A DNA stretch of 50,690 nt from Cryobacterium tepidiphilum. GTDB lineage: Bacteria > Actinomycetota > Actinomycetes > Actinomycetales > Microbacteriaceae. The position numbers were made by a program, and so were the translations under genes. The DNA lies in assembly GCF_003716325.1 (NCBI RefSeq), contig NZ_RDSR01000025.1, positions 1 through 50,690 of the forward strand. Reading direction: 5' to 3'. The notes beneath the pieces are model-generated. The model was not told where the DNA came from, did not search any database, and saw nothing but the letters and a program-made list of their open reading frames with translations. Shown here piece after piece: positions 31,906 to 40,137 of the stretch (position 1 is the first letter of the stretch; the number at the start of each line of letters is the position of its first letter).

Positions 31906-32802
31906 ATGACTTCACGGATTACCAAGGCTGTTATTCCTGCCGCCGGTCTCGGCACTCGCTTCCTGCCCGCCACCAAGGCGATGCCGAAGGAGATGCTCCC
32001 GGTGGTCGACAAGCCGGCGATCCAGTATGTGGTCGAGGAAGCCGTGGCCGCGGGCCTGCACGACGTGCTCATGGTCACCGGCCGCAACAAGAACGCGCTG
32101 GAGAATCACTTCGACCGCATGTTCGAGCTCGAGGTGCTCCTCAAGGAGAAGGGCGACCGCGACCGCCTCGCCAAGGTGAACGAGTCGACCGACCTCGCCG
32201 ACATGCACTACGTGCGGCAGGGCGACCCCCGCGGCCTCGGCCACGCGATTCTGCGCGCGAAGATGCACGTGGGCAACGAGGCCTTCGCGGTGCTGCTCGG
32301 CGACGACATCATCGACGAGCGCGACCCGCTGCTCGGCCGCATGCTCGACGAGCAGGAGAAGCGGAACGCCACCATCGTGGCCCTCATGGAGGTCGACCCC
32401 TCGATGATCCACATGTACGGCGCCGCCGCCATCGAGGAGACCGACGACCCCGACGTCGTGCGGGTCACCGGGCTGGTCGAGAAGCCGGCCGCAGCGGATG
32501 CCCCGTCGAACCTGGCCATCATCGGCCGATACGTGCTTCGGCCCGAGGTGTTCGGTGTGCTCGAGCACACCCAGCCGGGCAAGGGCAACGAGATCCAGCT
32601 GACCGACGCGCTGCAGGAGATGGCCGTCGACCAGGAGGGCACCGGCGGCGTGTACGGCGTGGTGTTCCGCGGCCGGCGCTACGACACCGGTGACCGGCTG
32701 GACTACATCAAGGCGATCATCCAGCTCGCATCCGATCGCGAGGACCTGGGCAAGGAACTTCGCCCCTGGATCCGCGATTTCGCCCAGCGACTCGAAGCCT
32801 GA
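31906..32802 (+). CDS. galU: UTP-glucose-1-phosphate uridylyltransferase
   Basis: Makes UDP-glucose from UTP and glucose-1-phosphate for wall and exopolysaccharide synthesis. 298 residues with the nucleotidyltransferase signature IPAAGLGTRFLPATKAMPKEMLPV, VTGRNKNALENHFD, FAVLLGDDIID (metal-binding DD) and IIGRYVLRPEVF. Length is standard. The transcript is probably leaderless (TATTGT 6 nt upstream). A GNAT acetyltransferase gene follows after 10 bp. Confidence 0.97.
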   Translation: MTSRITKAVIPAAGLGTRFLPATKAMPKEMLPVVDKPAIQYVVEEAVAAGLHDVLMVTGRNKNALENHFDRMFELEVLLKEKGDRDRLAKVNESTDLADMHYVRQGDPRGLGHAILRAKMHVGNEAFAVLLGDDIIDERDPLLGRMLDEQEKRNATIVALMEVDPSMIHMYGAAAIEETDDPDVVRVTGLVEKPAAADAPSNLAIIGRYVLRPEVFGVLEHTQPGKGNEIQLTDALQEMAVDQEGTGGVYGVVFRGRRYDTGDRLDYIKAIIQLASDREDLGKELRPWIRDFAQRLEA

Positions 32803-32812
32803 GAGCCCTCCC

Positions 32813-33472
32813 GTGCCGGTCTCGATCCCCACACTGCGAGATGGCGCCGTCACCCTGCGTCCGATCCGCCTGCGCGACGCGCGCCGGCTGGAAGAGGAGC
32901 TCCTGCGGGGCCGCTCGTGGTTGCGGAAATGGGAGGCGACCAGCCCCTACACGCCGGTCGCGTTCGACACGCGCGCCAGCATCCGTAATCTGCTCGCCCA
33001 TTCGCGCAGCGGCAGCGGCCTGCCGTTCATCGTGGAGTACGAGGGTGAACTCGCCGGCCAGCTCAACGTGTCGTCGATCACATGGGGCTCGCTCTCCAGC
33101 GCCACGATCGGGTATTGGGTGGCCGAGCGCTTCGCCGGAAAGTCGGTGACGCCGACCGGTGTGGCGCTCGCAACCGACTACTGCTTCTCGCAGCTCGGGC
33201 TGCACCGCATCGAGATCTGCATCCGCCCCGAGAACGCACCGTCGCTGCGCGTCGTCGAGAAACTCGGCTTTCGCTACGAGGGGCTGCGGCGCCGGTTCAT
33301 CCACATCGACGGGGACTGGCGCGACCACTTCAGCTTCGGGCTGGTCGCGGAGGAGGTGCCGCGCGGGGTACTTCGCCGCTGGCACGACGGGTTGGTGCGA
33401 GCGGATGCCGCGCGCGTGCCAGAGGCGGATCTCGAGGCGGCGGCGCATCCGCTGCCGATCATAAGACCGTGA
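32813..33472 (+). CDS. GNAT N-acetyltransferase, RimJ/RimL type
   Basis: 219 residues from GTG 32813. Family features are VTLRPIRLRDARRLEEELL at the N-terminus, GQLNVSSITWGSLSSATIGYWV (β4 region), the acetyl-CoA loop near ERFAGKSVTPTGVALA, and HRIEICIRPENAPSLRVVEKLGFRYEG (β5-α4), as in the N-terminal acetylases of ribosomal proteins. Substrate unknown. It is in the same operon as galU (10 bp gap). Confidence 0.9.
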   Translation: MPVSIPTLRDGAVTLRPIRLRDARRLEEELLRGRSWLRKWEATSPYTPVAFDTRASIRNLLAHSRSGSGLPFIVEYEGELAGQLNVSSITWGSLSSATIGYWVAERFAGKSVTPTGVALATDYCFSQLGLHRIEICIRPENAPSLRVVEKLGFRYEGLRRRFIHIDGDWRDHFSFGLVAEEVPRGVLRRWHDGLVRADAARVPEADLEAAAHPLPIIRP

Positions 33473-33535
33473 CACGCCGAGACACACCCACGCTAATCAG
33501 CGTTTTTGGCGTAAAGGACTCATACCGTAGTGCTT

Positions 33536-34486
33536 ATGCAGAGTGAGGTGTTCGGCGGGGGAGTGATGGTGGCCGTTGCCGCCGCCCTCTGGATCGCCTA
33601 CCTCGTGCCCGCCTGGTCGCGGTGGCGGCAGTACCTCGCCACCGAGCGCAACGCGGTGCGCCTGCAGCAGACCCTGCGGATTCTGGCCGAGACGTCGGAG
33701 GTGCCGGGCGTCGTGCGCGTCGAGGCCAACGCCCGCGCCGTGTCGAGTAGGCAACGGATGCTGGCGCAGGCCGAGGCGGACGCCGAACGTGAGGCGAAGG
33801 CCGCGGTGGATGCCGCTCGAGCCGCGCGCCGTGCTGCCGTGGCGCGCATGCAGGCCGAGAAGGCCATGCGCGCCGAGGACCTCCTGACGCCCCTCGGCCA
33901 GCTGCGGCAGCTCCGGCGCCGCCGTGCGCTCAGCGCGCTCACGCTCCTGGCCGGCCTGGCGCTGACGGTGACCGGGCTCGTCATTTCCGCACTCGGCGGC
34001 TCCTCGCTCCTTGTCATGGCCGGATTCGCGCTCATCGTTGGCGCCGTGATGGCGCTCGCCCACTTCGCCCGCCAAGCGCAGGAACTGCGTGTCGTGCACC
34101 TGCCCGAGGCTGTGGAGCGACCGGCGGCGCCTGCGCGCCGTCAGCCGGCGCGGAACGCGGCTGAGCCCGCCGCCCCGCACACGTGGACGCCGCAGCCGCT
34201 GCCACGCCCCCTCCACCTCTCCCGCGGTTCGGTGGCGCAGGCTGCCATGGCCTCTGTCGACGCCGCCGCCGACCTCCGCCGCGCCATGGCCGAGGACGAG
34301 ATCGCCCGGAAGGCTGCATCGCTCGCGACCCAGACAGGCGGCATCACGCCGATCACGGCTGCGATCACCGTGCAGGCGCCGGCCGGGCCGCCGAGTCGCT
34401 TCGCGTCGATGGGCGTCGTCGGGGAGACGTCGCCGGGCATCGGCGACCTCGACGCCGTGCTGCGTCGCCGCCGCGCCGCCAGCTGA
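33536..34486 (+). CDS. Membrane protein with coiled coil, function unknown
   Basis: 316 residues. TM1 at about 8-24 (VMVAVAAALWIAYLVPAW), a long Ala/Arg/Glu-rich coiled coil (55-110), TM2 and TM3 at about 125-175 (LSALTLLAGLALTVTGLVISALGG, LLVMAGFALIVGAVMALAHF), then a Pro/Ala-rich cytoplasmic tail. TACCGT (33523-33528) lies 7 nt before ATG 33536, so a leaderless start is preferred to GTG 33530. The layout resembles a conserved Microbacteriaceae protein; no activity can be assigned. Confidence 0.75.
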   Translation: MQSEVFGGGVMVAVAAALWIAYLVPAWSRWRQYLATERNAVRLQQTLRILAETSEVPGVVRVEANARAVSSRQRMLAQAEADAEREAKAAVDAARAARRAAVARMQAEKAMRAEDLLTPLGQLRQLRRRRALSALTLLAGLALTVTGLVISALGGSSLLVMAGFALIVGAVMALAHFARQAQELRVVHLPEAVERPAAPARRQPARNAAEPAAPHTWTPQPLPRPLHLSRGSVAQAAMASVDAAADLRRAMAEDEIARKAASLATQTGGITPITAAITVQAPAGPPSRFASMGVVGETSPGIGDLDAVLRRRRAAS

Positions 34487-34610
34487 GCCTTCGCGCCTCG
34501 CCGCTCGCGGCATCCGCTGCCCTTCACGTCGTGACGCACGGCGCGCCGCGCAAGTGCGGTCGCCGTTGACGGGGAGCGCTCGCGGGCGTGATATTCTGCA
34601 TAAGCAGTTT

Positions 34611-34686
34611 GGGGCTATGGCGCAGTTGGTAGCGCGTCTCGTTCGCAATGAGAAGGTCAGGGGTTCGAATCCCCTTAGCTCCACCA
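34611..34686 (+). tRNA. tRNA-Ala (anticodon CGC)
   Basis: A 76-nt cloverleaf: acceptor GGGGCTA pairs with TAGCTCC, D-stem GCGC/GCGC, anticodon stem TCTCG/TGAGA with loop TTCGCAA (CGC), T-stem AGGGG/CCCCT around TTCGAAT, and an encoded CCA end. TATTCT (34592-34597) is the likely -10, with TTGACG (34566-34571) as a distant -35. Confidence 0.96.
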
Positions 34687-34880
34687 AATGCAGTTCGCGC
34701 CCCGCGGATACGGCCGCCAGTGGTCTAGGACGCCCGCTGGTGCGTCGATCAGGGAAGCAGTTGATTTCTTCGCCGCTTCGACGCCCCCCGCGCGCCAGAG
34801 CGAGACCGGATCCCTTGACCGTAGCCTCATGGCGAGCCTATTCTCGGATGAGAAATTCTCGGTGAGAGGGAGGCGGCATC

Positions 34881-35129
34881 ATGCCTCAATTCATGGATGT
34901 GCATCACAACATGACCGGATTGACTGCCGAGCAGTTGCTTGAAGCGCATAACGCCGACTTGGCGATTCAGGCTGATGAAGGGGTGAACTTCAAACAGGCG
35001 TGGGCGAGTCCTGAAGAGGGCATCGTCTACTGCCTCTCGGAAGGTCCGTCCGCCGATGCAGTCCAACGGATCCACGAGCGCGCCGGGCATGCGGCAGACG
35101 AGATCCATGAGATTCCGTTGGCTGTCTGA
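34881..35129 (+). CDS. DUF4242/SCO4226-type nickel-binding protein
   Basis: 82 residues with the family outline MPQFMDVHHNMTGLTAEQLLEAHNADL then GVNFKQAWASPEEGIVYCLSEGPSADAVQRIHERAGH. The His residues near the N-terminus (His8, His9, His23) and His64/His69 are candidate metal ligands. Relatives include a Streptomyces nickel-binding protein, SCO4226. The ribosome site GAGGGAGG is strong. It is a single gene beside tRNA-Ala. Metal role is inferred from the family. Confidence 0.8.
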   Translation: MPQFMDVHHNMTGLTAEQLLEAHNADLAIQADEGVNFKQAWASPEEGIVYCLSEGPSADAVQRIHERAGHAADEIHEIPLAV

Positions 35130-35194
35130 CGGTTTGCACGTTTAGGTCGCGAGCAACGGCCTGCCGAGGGACGGCATCAGCCCGACAATGGGCA

Positions 35195-36124
35195 TCAATG
35201 GCCCTCCGTGTACTGGGGACTGGTCGTTGTTCCGCTCCCCGGCTCCGACTGCGCGTTCCGCGTCCTGCGGCGCTTCGCAGCGCGTACGATCCACCAGACG
35301 ATGAGCACGACGACCGCGGTCAGGGCCGCCCACGGCAGCACGACGCCGATGACCACGACGATGCCGCCGAGGAAGGCGACCAGGGCAGCCCAGCCGGCGG
35401 CGAGCCCGCCCCAGAAGTCGCCGGGCGTTCCGGCCGGAGCGACGCCGGTGGCGACGATGTCGAGCGTGATGGTGGAGAGTTCGACCTGACCGGACAGGTA
35501 GTCGCGTTGCGCCCGCAGGCTGTCCAGCTCGGCCTGACGCTCTGAGAGCGCGGACTCGATCGTGATGAGGTCGGTCGTGTCGGTGGCCTTCGCCATCAGG
35601 CTGAGAAGCCGGTCGACCGAGGTCTGCAGGGCTTTGACGCGAGCGTCCAGGTCCTGAGCCTTCGTGGTGACGTCGGACGAGGAGATCGAGACCTGATTGG
35701 TCTCGCCCAGCTTCTCGAGTTCGGCGAGGGTCGCGGTGAGACGGTCCGAGGGGATGCGCAGCGTCAGCCGGGCGCTCGGCTTCTGGGTGTCGGTCGGAGC
35801 CTGTTCAACCCGGTCGTCGACCCGGCCGCCTTTCGCCTCGACGATCTTGGTTGCCTTGTCCGCGGCATCCAACGGCGCATCGGCGCTGAGCGAGACCGAG
35901 CCGGTCGTGACGACCTGTCGCTGCACCACGGTTCCCCCGCCGGCGGTGTCGCCGCCCGAGCTCCCGCCAGCGGAGTCGCCGCCGATCTCGGGGCCGACCG
36001 GCGCCGGCATGCCCACGCTTCCGCCGGAGCCACCATCGCTGCTGCTCCCGGAGTCGGACATCGTGCAGCCCGAGAGCAGCAGGGCTCCGAGCAGCACACC
36101 GGTGACCGCGACGATGCGTCTCAT
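35195..36124 (-). CDS. DUF4349 lipoprotein
   Basis: 309 residues from the ATG at 36124. It has a signal peptide with lipobox LLSGC, a Gly/Ser linker (25-65), then the DUF4349 domain: GSVSLSADAPLDAADKATKIVEAKGGRVDD, a β/α domain, a coiled coil (about 155-205) and a C-terminal membrane hairpin (WAALVAFLGGIVVVIGVVLPWAAL) with a basic tail. It sits on the outer face of the membrane. TACCGT 7 nt before ATG 36124 favours this start over GTG 36133. Function of the family is unknown. Confidence 0.88.
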   Translation of the reverse strand: MRRIVAVTGVLLGALLLSGCTMSDSGSSSDGGSGGSVGMPAPVGPEIGGDSAGGSSGGDTAGGGTVVQRQVVTTGSVSLSADAPLDAADKATKIVEAKGGRVDDRVEQAPTDTQKPSARLTLRIPSDRLTATLAELEKLGETNQVSISSSDVTTKAQDLDARVKALQTSVDRLLSLMAKATDTTDLITIESALSERQAELDSLRAQRDYLSGQVELSTITLDIVATGVAPAGTPGDFWGGLAAGWAALVAFLGGIVVVIGVVLPWAALTAVVVLIVWWIVRAAKRRRTRNAQSEPGSGTTTSPQYTEGH

Positions 36125-36189
36125 GTTCCTCACGGTAGCGGGACTTCGAGCCGGTCAGAGTCACATTCTGGTATCAACTCGGCCGGCGC

Positions 36190-37377
36190 TCACGACTCCG
36201 CGACCGGCTCCTTCGGCAGCTTCCGCACCTTCGCCCGTCGGCGGCGGTTGGGAACCATCGAGCGCATCTCCGCGAGCTTGCCGAAGCAGAGCAGCCGGTC
36301 GCCGGCCTGCAGCACGTGGTTGCGCCGCGGGTTCGGGACCACGGTCGTTCCGCGGTGCAGCGTGAGCACGGTGATGTCGCGCTCGGAGAGCCCGGACTCG
36401 CCAAGCTCTTTGCCGACGAAGTCGCCGCCACCGTGCACCAGGATTTCCGCGACGCCGTAGCCGGTCGAGACGGCCAGCCGCTGTCGTACGTCGATGTCGG
36501 GAAACGCGACCTCGTTCGAGATGTAGTCCATGATGGCACCGGCCACGTCAAGCTTGGTGGCGGTCTCGATGCCCTGCAGGCCCGGGGAGGAGTTGACCTC
36601 CATGACGAGGGGCCCCTCGTTGCCCTCGAGCATGTCGACACCGGCGACCTTGAGACCCATGATCTGCGCCGACCGCACCGCGACGCGCTCGTATTCCGGC
36701 GACAGCTCCACCGGCTCCACCGAGCCGCCGCGGTGCACGTTCGACCGGAACTCGTCGCCGTTCGCGACCCTGCGCATGGCGGCCACGACCCGGTCGCCGA
36801 CGACGAGGGCGCGGATGTCGCGGCCCCGGCTCTCGGCGATGAACCGCTGGATCAGCACGTTCTGGTTCGTGGAATGCAGCGTCTCGATGATAGCCTCGGC
36901 GACTTTCGCCTCGGGGGCGAGGATCACGCCGATGCCCTGGGTGCCTTCGAGCAGCTTGATGACCACCGGCGCTCCGCCGACGAGGTCGATGGCCGGGCGC
37001 ACGTCCGCCCGGTTGCGCACGAAGGCCGTGGCCGGCATCCCGATGTTGTGCCGCGACAGGATCTGCGTGGCCCGCAGCTTGTCGCGCGCGTTGGTGATGC
37101 CGTTCGCGGTGTTCGGTGTGTACACGTCCATCTGCTCGAACTGGCGCACGACGGCGGTTCCGAAGTACGTAATCGAGTTGCCGATGCGGGGCAGGATGGC
37201 GTCGTAACTCGACAGCGGGCGGCCGCGGAAGTGGAGGTCCGGCTCGGGGCCGGAGAGGTCGATGGCGAAGCGCAGCGTGTTGAGCACTTTCACCTCGTGG
37301 CCGCGCTGCGCCGCAGCCGCACGAAGGCGCTGTGTGGAATACGACTGCGGGGCGCGCGAGAGAATAGCGATTTTCAT
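36190..37377 (-). CDS. rimK: RimK-type ATP-grasp ligase fused to an RCK_C domain
   Basis: 395 residues against about 300 for E. coli RimK. Residues 1-300 form the ATP-grasp ligase: MKIAILSRAP, LPRIGNSITYFGTAVVRQFE, VIKLLEGTQGIGV, SRGRDIRALVVGDRVVAAMRR, and LVMEVNSSPGLQGIE with metal ligands. RimK adds glutamates to ribosomal protein S6. The extra C-terminal 85 residues (AEILVHGGGDFVGKELGESG ... VLQAGDRLLCFG) match the TrkA_C/RCK_C domain, known from ion-channel regulators as a ligand-binding and sometimes c-di-AMP-binding unit. It may make the ligase responsive to a small molecule; this is inference. It is divergent from a RimB-type protease gene over 25 bp. Confidence 0.9.
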   Translation of the reverse strand: MKIAILSRAPQSYSTQRLRAAAAQRGHEVKVLNTLRFAIDLSGPEPDLHFRGRPLSSYDAILPRIGNSITYFGTAVVRQFEQMDVYTPNTANGITNARDKLRATQILSRHNIGMPATAFVRNRADVRPAIDLVGGAPVVIKLLEGTQGIGVILAPEAKVAEAIIETLHSTNQNVLIQRFIAESRGRDIRALVVGDRVVAAMRRVANGDEFRSNVHRGGSVEPVELSPEYERVAVRSAQIMGLKVAGVDMLEGNEGPLVMEVNSSPGLQGIETATKLDVAGAIMDYISNEVAFPDIDVRQRLAVSTGYGVAEILVHGGGDFVGKELGESGLSERDITVLTLHRGTTVVPNPRRNHVLQAGDRLLCFGKLAEMRSMVPNRRRRAKVRKLPKEPVAES

Positions 37378-37402
37378 GTGGAGCCCCTGAGAAGATGATG
37401 GG

Positions 37403-37879
37403 ATGACAGAGCCTCCCCATTTAAGCACCATCGCCGGTTGGCGGGAGTGGGTGAACCTCCCCGGCATCGGCGTGCCGTGGATCAAGGCGAAACTCGACAC
37501 CGGGGCGCGCAGTTCGTCGCTCCACGCCTTCGACATCCGGGTCTCGCAAGGCGCCGGCGGGGAGCGGGTGCGTTTCGGGGTGCACCCGTGGCAGGAATCC
37601 GAGGAGGACGCCGTCGAGGTCGAATGCGCCGTGCACGACCGCCGGAGCGTCCGCAGCTCCTCGGGTCACGAGGAGGAGCGCATCGTGGTGCTCATGGACG
37701 TGACGATACTCGGGCGCACGGTGCCGGCGGAGGTCACGCTCACGAACCGCGACTCGATGGGGTTCCGAATGCTCATCGGTCGTGAGGCGCTGCGCCAGGG
37801 GTTCCTCGTCGACTCCGCCCAGTCGTACCTCGGCGGTCGCGCCCCACGACCGGTGCGCCGCACCAACCGCGGGCGATAG
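37403..37879 (+). CDS. Retropepsin-like zinc protease, RimB type
   Basis: 158 residues of the ATP-dependent zinc protease family (PF05618). Its core is WVNLPGIGVPWIKAKLDTGARSSSLHAF with the aspartic-protease-like DTGA, later VTLTNRDSMGFRMLIGREAL. In other bacteria RimB, encoded next to RimK, removes poly-glutamate tails from S6. Here the two genes are divergent with starts 25 bp apart, which keeps the functional link. It probably opposes or trims the RimK modification. Confidence 0.87.
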   Translation: MTEPPHLSTIAGWREWVNLPGIGVPWIKAKLDTGARSSSLHAFDIRVSQGAGGERVRFGVHPWQESEEDAVEVECAVHDRRSVRSSSGHEEERIVVLMDVTILGRTVPAEVTLTNRDSMGFRMLIGREALRQGFLVDSAQSYLGGRAPRPVRRTNRGR

Positions 37880-37899
37880 CCGCATCGAGCCGTGCGGCA

Positions 37900-37951
37900 G
37901 GTGTTCGGGAAGCGGGCATGTGTCAGGACGGGGGCCGGCTTCCCGAACACC
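37900..37951. terminator. Hairpin between convergent genes
   Basis: Perfect 14-bp inverted repeat (37900-37913 and 37938-37951, GGTGTTCGGGAAGC) with a 24-nt loop, between the RimB-type and CDGSH genes. It is probably a bidirectional terminator without U-tract. Confidence 0.7.
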
Positions 37952-37976
37952 AGCCCGGGCGGGACTCGGAGGCGGG

Positions 37977-38204
37977 TCAGTGCTCGGGGCCGGTCGTGAA
38001 GCCGGTGAGCTTGTGGGTGCCGTCGCAGTAGGGCTTGATCGTGGAGGCGCCGCACCGGCAGAGGGCCACGACCTTGCGGGTGCGCTCGATGGGCTCGCCA
38101 TCGGCCGCCACCAGCTCCACGTCGCCGCGCACGAGCAGCGGTCCGTCGGTGCAGGCGACGATCAACGGATGCAGCGGTGGGACCTCGTGCCCGGGTGCGT
38201 CCAT
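37977..38204 (-). CDS. CDGSH iron-sulfur protein
   Basis: 75 residues with the exact 2Fe-2S binding motif CRCGASTIKPYCDGTH: ligands Cys49, Cys51, Cys60 and His64. The N-terminal part (GPLLVRGDVELVAADGEPIERTRKVVAL) is the usual β-rich lead. The ATG overlaps the stop of the diiron-oxidase gene (TAATG), so translation is coupled and the pair forms one operon. It probably transfers electrons or a cluster to the neighbouring oxidase; this is inference. Confidence 0.93.
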   Translation of the reverse strand: MDAPGHEVPPLHPLIVACTDGPLLVRGDVELVAADGEPIERTRKVVALCRCGASTIKPYCDGTHKLTGFTTGPEH

Positions 38205-39289
38205 TATGCCGAGACCCGTTCGGCGGGCGCGAGGGGGACGCGGAGCGACGACCGCCCGGCCTCCCACGACGCGAGGATGTGGTCGCCGGCCCAGCCGTCG
38301 ATGGTGAGGCACGCGTTGGCGCCGAACAGGATGTCCGGCAGCAGCTGCGGTTCGTCCTCCGCCAGGGAGCCCGCCAGGTCGCGACCCGCGATCTGCTCGT
38401 GCACCGAATCCGCTTCGACGTGCTCGTCGTAGTACCAGGTGACGTCCTCTCCGTAGCCGAGCCGGCGGAATCCGTTGCCGTAGTACCGGGAGGGGATCGC
38501 CGACGTCATCTCGAACGCGGCGAGGTGACCGCACACCGCGCCGCGCAGTCGCCGGTTGAGGCCGAACATGCTCGACATGTTCAACGAGGTGAGGGTGATC
38601 GCGGGCACCTGGTTGACGTAGGCGCCGTAGCGGTCGTCGAGGCCGAGCAGTCTCATGAGCCCGGCGTAGATCGCCGAGTGCATGCGGGTGGCGTTGCCGC
38701 CGCCGTACTCGTCGGCCTGGATCTCCATCATGGCCGCCTTGGCCCGCCCGTAAAGCCGCGGGATGCCCCACGAGTGCGGGTCTGCCTCCTTGAGGGTGTA
38801 CACCGAGCGCTGGATGACCAGCTCGTGCAGCTGCTCGTCGGTCGCCTGCCGGGCGACGTACTTCGACAGGCTGGGGCCGGTGCTCGGCTTGGTGAGCTCG
38901 AACAGCGCCTCCGCCACGGCTTCCCGGTTCGCCGGCGGCAACGGCACGGCCGGCACGCGTTCGCGCAGCGCCGCCTCGAACGCCCGCTCGATGGCGCCGC
39001 GAATCGCGATGAGGCCGGGGTTCCACTCCCAGTCGTCGTCGGCGGCGACGACCGACCCGTAGTTCAGCCCGTACAGCACGAAGAGCGACAGCTGCAGGTC
39101 ATCGTCGTGGAGGATGTCGGGCGTCGCCGCGATCGCCGCGTCGACGTGCTGCGCGAGCACGGCGAGGCCGTCGGCCTGTTCCAGGGGATGCGGCAGCATG
39201 CCCAGCAGCGCCGCGCTGATCGGGCCACGGGAGTGGAAGAGCGCGGGCGCGGCGGAGGCCTGTCCGGGGGAGGGATCATTGGTGCGCAT
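38204..39289 (-). CDS. Heme-oxygenase-like diiron oxidase (HDO) family protein
   Basis: 361 residues, annotated in databases as the iron-containing redox enzyme family. Metal-ligand helices are visible: EIQADEYGGGNATRMH (189-204) and YYDEHVEADSVHEQI (286-300), with a further Glu/His-rich helix near 155-172. Such HDO proteins use a diiron centre and O2 for oxidations, cleavages or N-oxygenations. The substrate here is unknown. The promoter is unusually clear: TTGACG (39319-39324 reverse), 17-bp spacer, CACAGT (39296-39301), then 6 nt to the ATG, so the mRNA is leaderless. The CDGSH gene follows with a 1-nt overlap. Confidence 0.87.
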   Translation of the reverse strand: MRTNDPSPGQASAAPALFHSRGPISAALLGMLPHPLEQADGLAVLAQHVDAAIAATPDILHDDDLQLSLFVLYGLNYGSVVAADDDWEWNPGLIAIRGAIERAFEAALRERVPAVPLPPANREAVAEALFELTKPSTGPSLSKYVARQATDEQLHELVIQRSVYTLKEADPHSWGIPRLYGRAKAAMMEIQADEYGGGNATRMHSAIYAGLMRLLGLDDRYGAYVNQVPAITLTSLNMSSMFGLNRRLRGAVCGHLAAFEMTSAIPSRYYGNGFRRLGYGEDVTWYYDEHVEADSVHEQIAGRDLAGSLAEDEPQLLPDILFGANACLTIDGWAGDHILASWEAGRSSLRVPLAPAERVSA

Positions 39290-39387
39290 ACGGCCACTGT
39301 GCGGGGGAGCGGGCTCGTCGTCAAGCCCTGGTGCACGCCAACGGCCAGCGGATGCCTCGGCCGGCCTCGGGCGCCGTGTGGCTCGGT

Positions 39388-40077
39388 TCAGAGCGGCTCG
39401 GTGAGCGCCGGGTCGTGCTTGGCCTCCTCGTCGCGCACGCTGTTCACCCGCTTCGACACCGGATAGGTGTGCATCGTCGCCGCCATCGCCAGCGAGGCGC
39501 GGTCGAGCATCGCCAGCAGATTCTCGGTGTCGGCCTGGCCGGGGCGAAGCCACTGATCGTAGGTGTCGGGGGTGAGGAACACGGGCATGCGATCGTGGAT
39601 CTCGCCGGACGCGTCCTTCGCCTCCCGGGTGATGATGGTCATGGTGAGCGACCAGCTGCCGTCGGGCTGCTTGCGCGGCTCGTACAGCCCGGCGGCGGCG
39701 AGCAGCGAGTTGTTCTGGATGAAGTGGGGCTGCTTGCCCTCCGGCCGCGCCTCCCACTCGTAGTATCCGTTCATCGGCACGATCAGCCGGTTGGAGCCGA
39801 ACGCGTGCCGGAACAGTCCGTTCGTAGCCACCGACTCGAGCCGGGCGTTGATGGGCGCCGGCGCCTTCTCGCCCGCCCACATCGGCCGGAGTCCCCACGT
39901 TGCACTGTCGACGGTGCGCGTGATAGTGCCGCCGCGCTCACGCGAGCGCACCACCGGAACCCGGTCGGTAGGCGCGATGTTGTATGAGGGCCGCCAGTCG
40001 CGCACGTCGCCTCCCTCGGCGACGAACTCCTGGATCAGGTCGTCGGTGCTTTTGTCCATGGCGAAACGTCCACACAT
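39388..40077 (-). CDS. SOS-associated peptidase (YedK/HMCES)
   Basis: 229 residues. It forms a thiazolidine DNA-protein crosslink at abasic sites in single-stranded DNA. Key residues are Cys2 in MCGRFA (after removal of Met), INARLES, the NGYYEW Glu, and His in GEIHDRMPVFL. Length is normal. TAGCCT 6 nt before the ATG indicates a leaderless mRNA. There is no SOS box that I can see, and no linked SOS gene. Confidence 0.95.
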   Translation of the reverse strand: MCGRFAMDKSTDDLIQEFVAEGGDVRDWRPSYNIAPTDRVPVVRSRERGGTITRTVDSATWGLRPMWAGEKAPAPINARLESVATNGLFRHAFGSNRLIVPMNGYYEWEARPEGKQPHFIQNNSLLAAAGLYEPRKQPDGSWSLTMTIITREAKDASGEIHDRMPVFLTPDTYDQWLRPGQADTENLLAMLDRASLAMAATMHTYPVSKRVNSVRDEEAKHDPALTEPL

Positions 40078-40137
40078 GCGCTCAGGCTACTCGCATCCGC
40101 TGACACGGCCGCCTGCCTGGGCCCGCACCAGCGGTCG

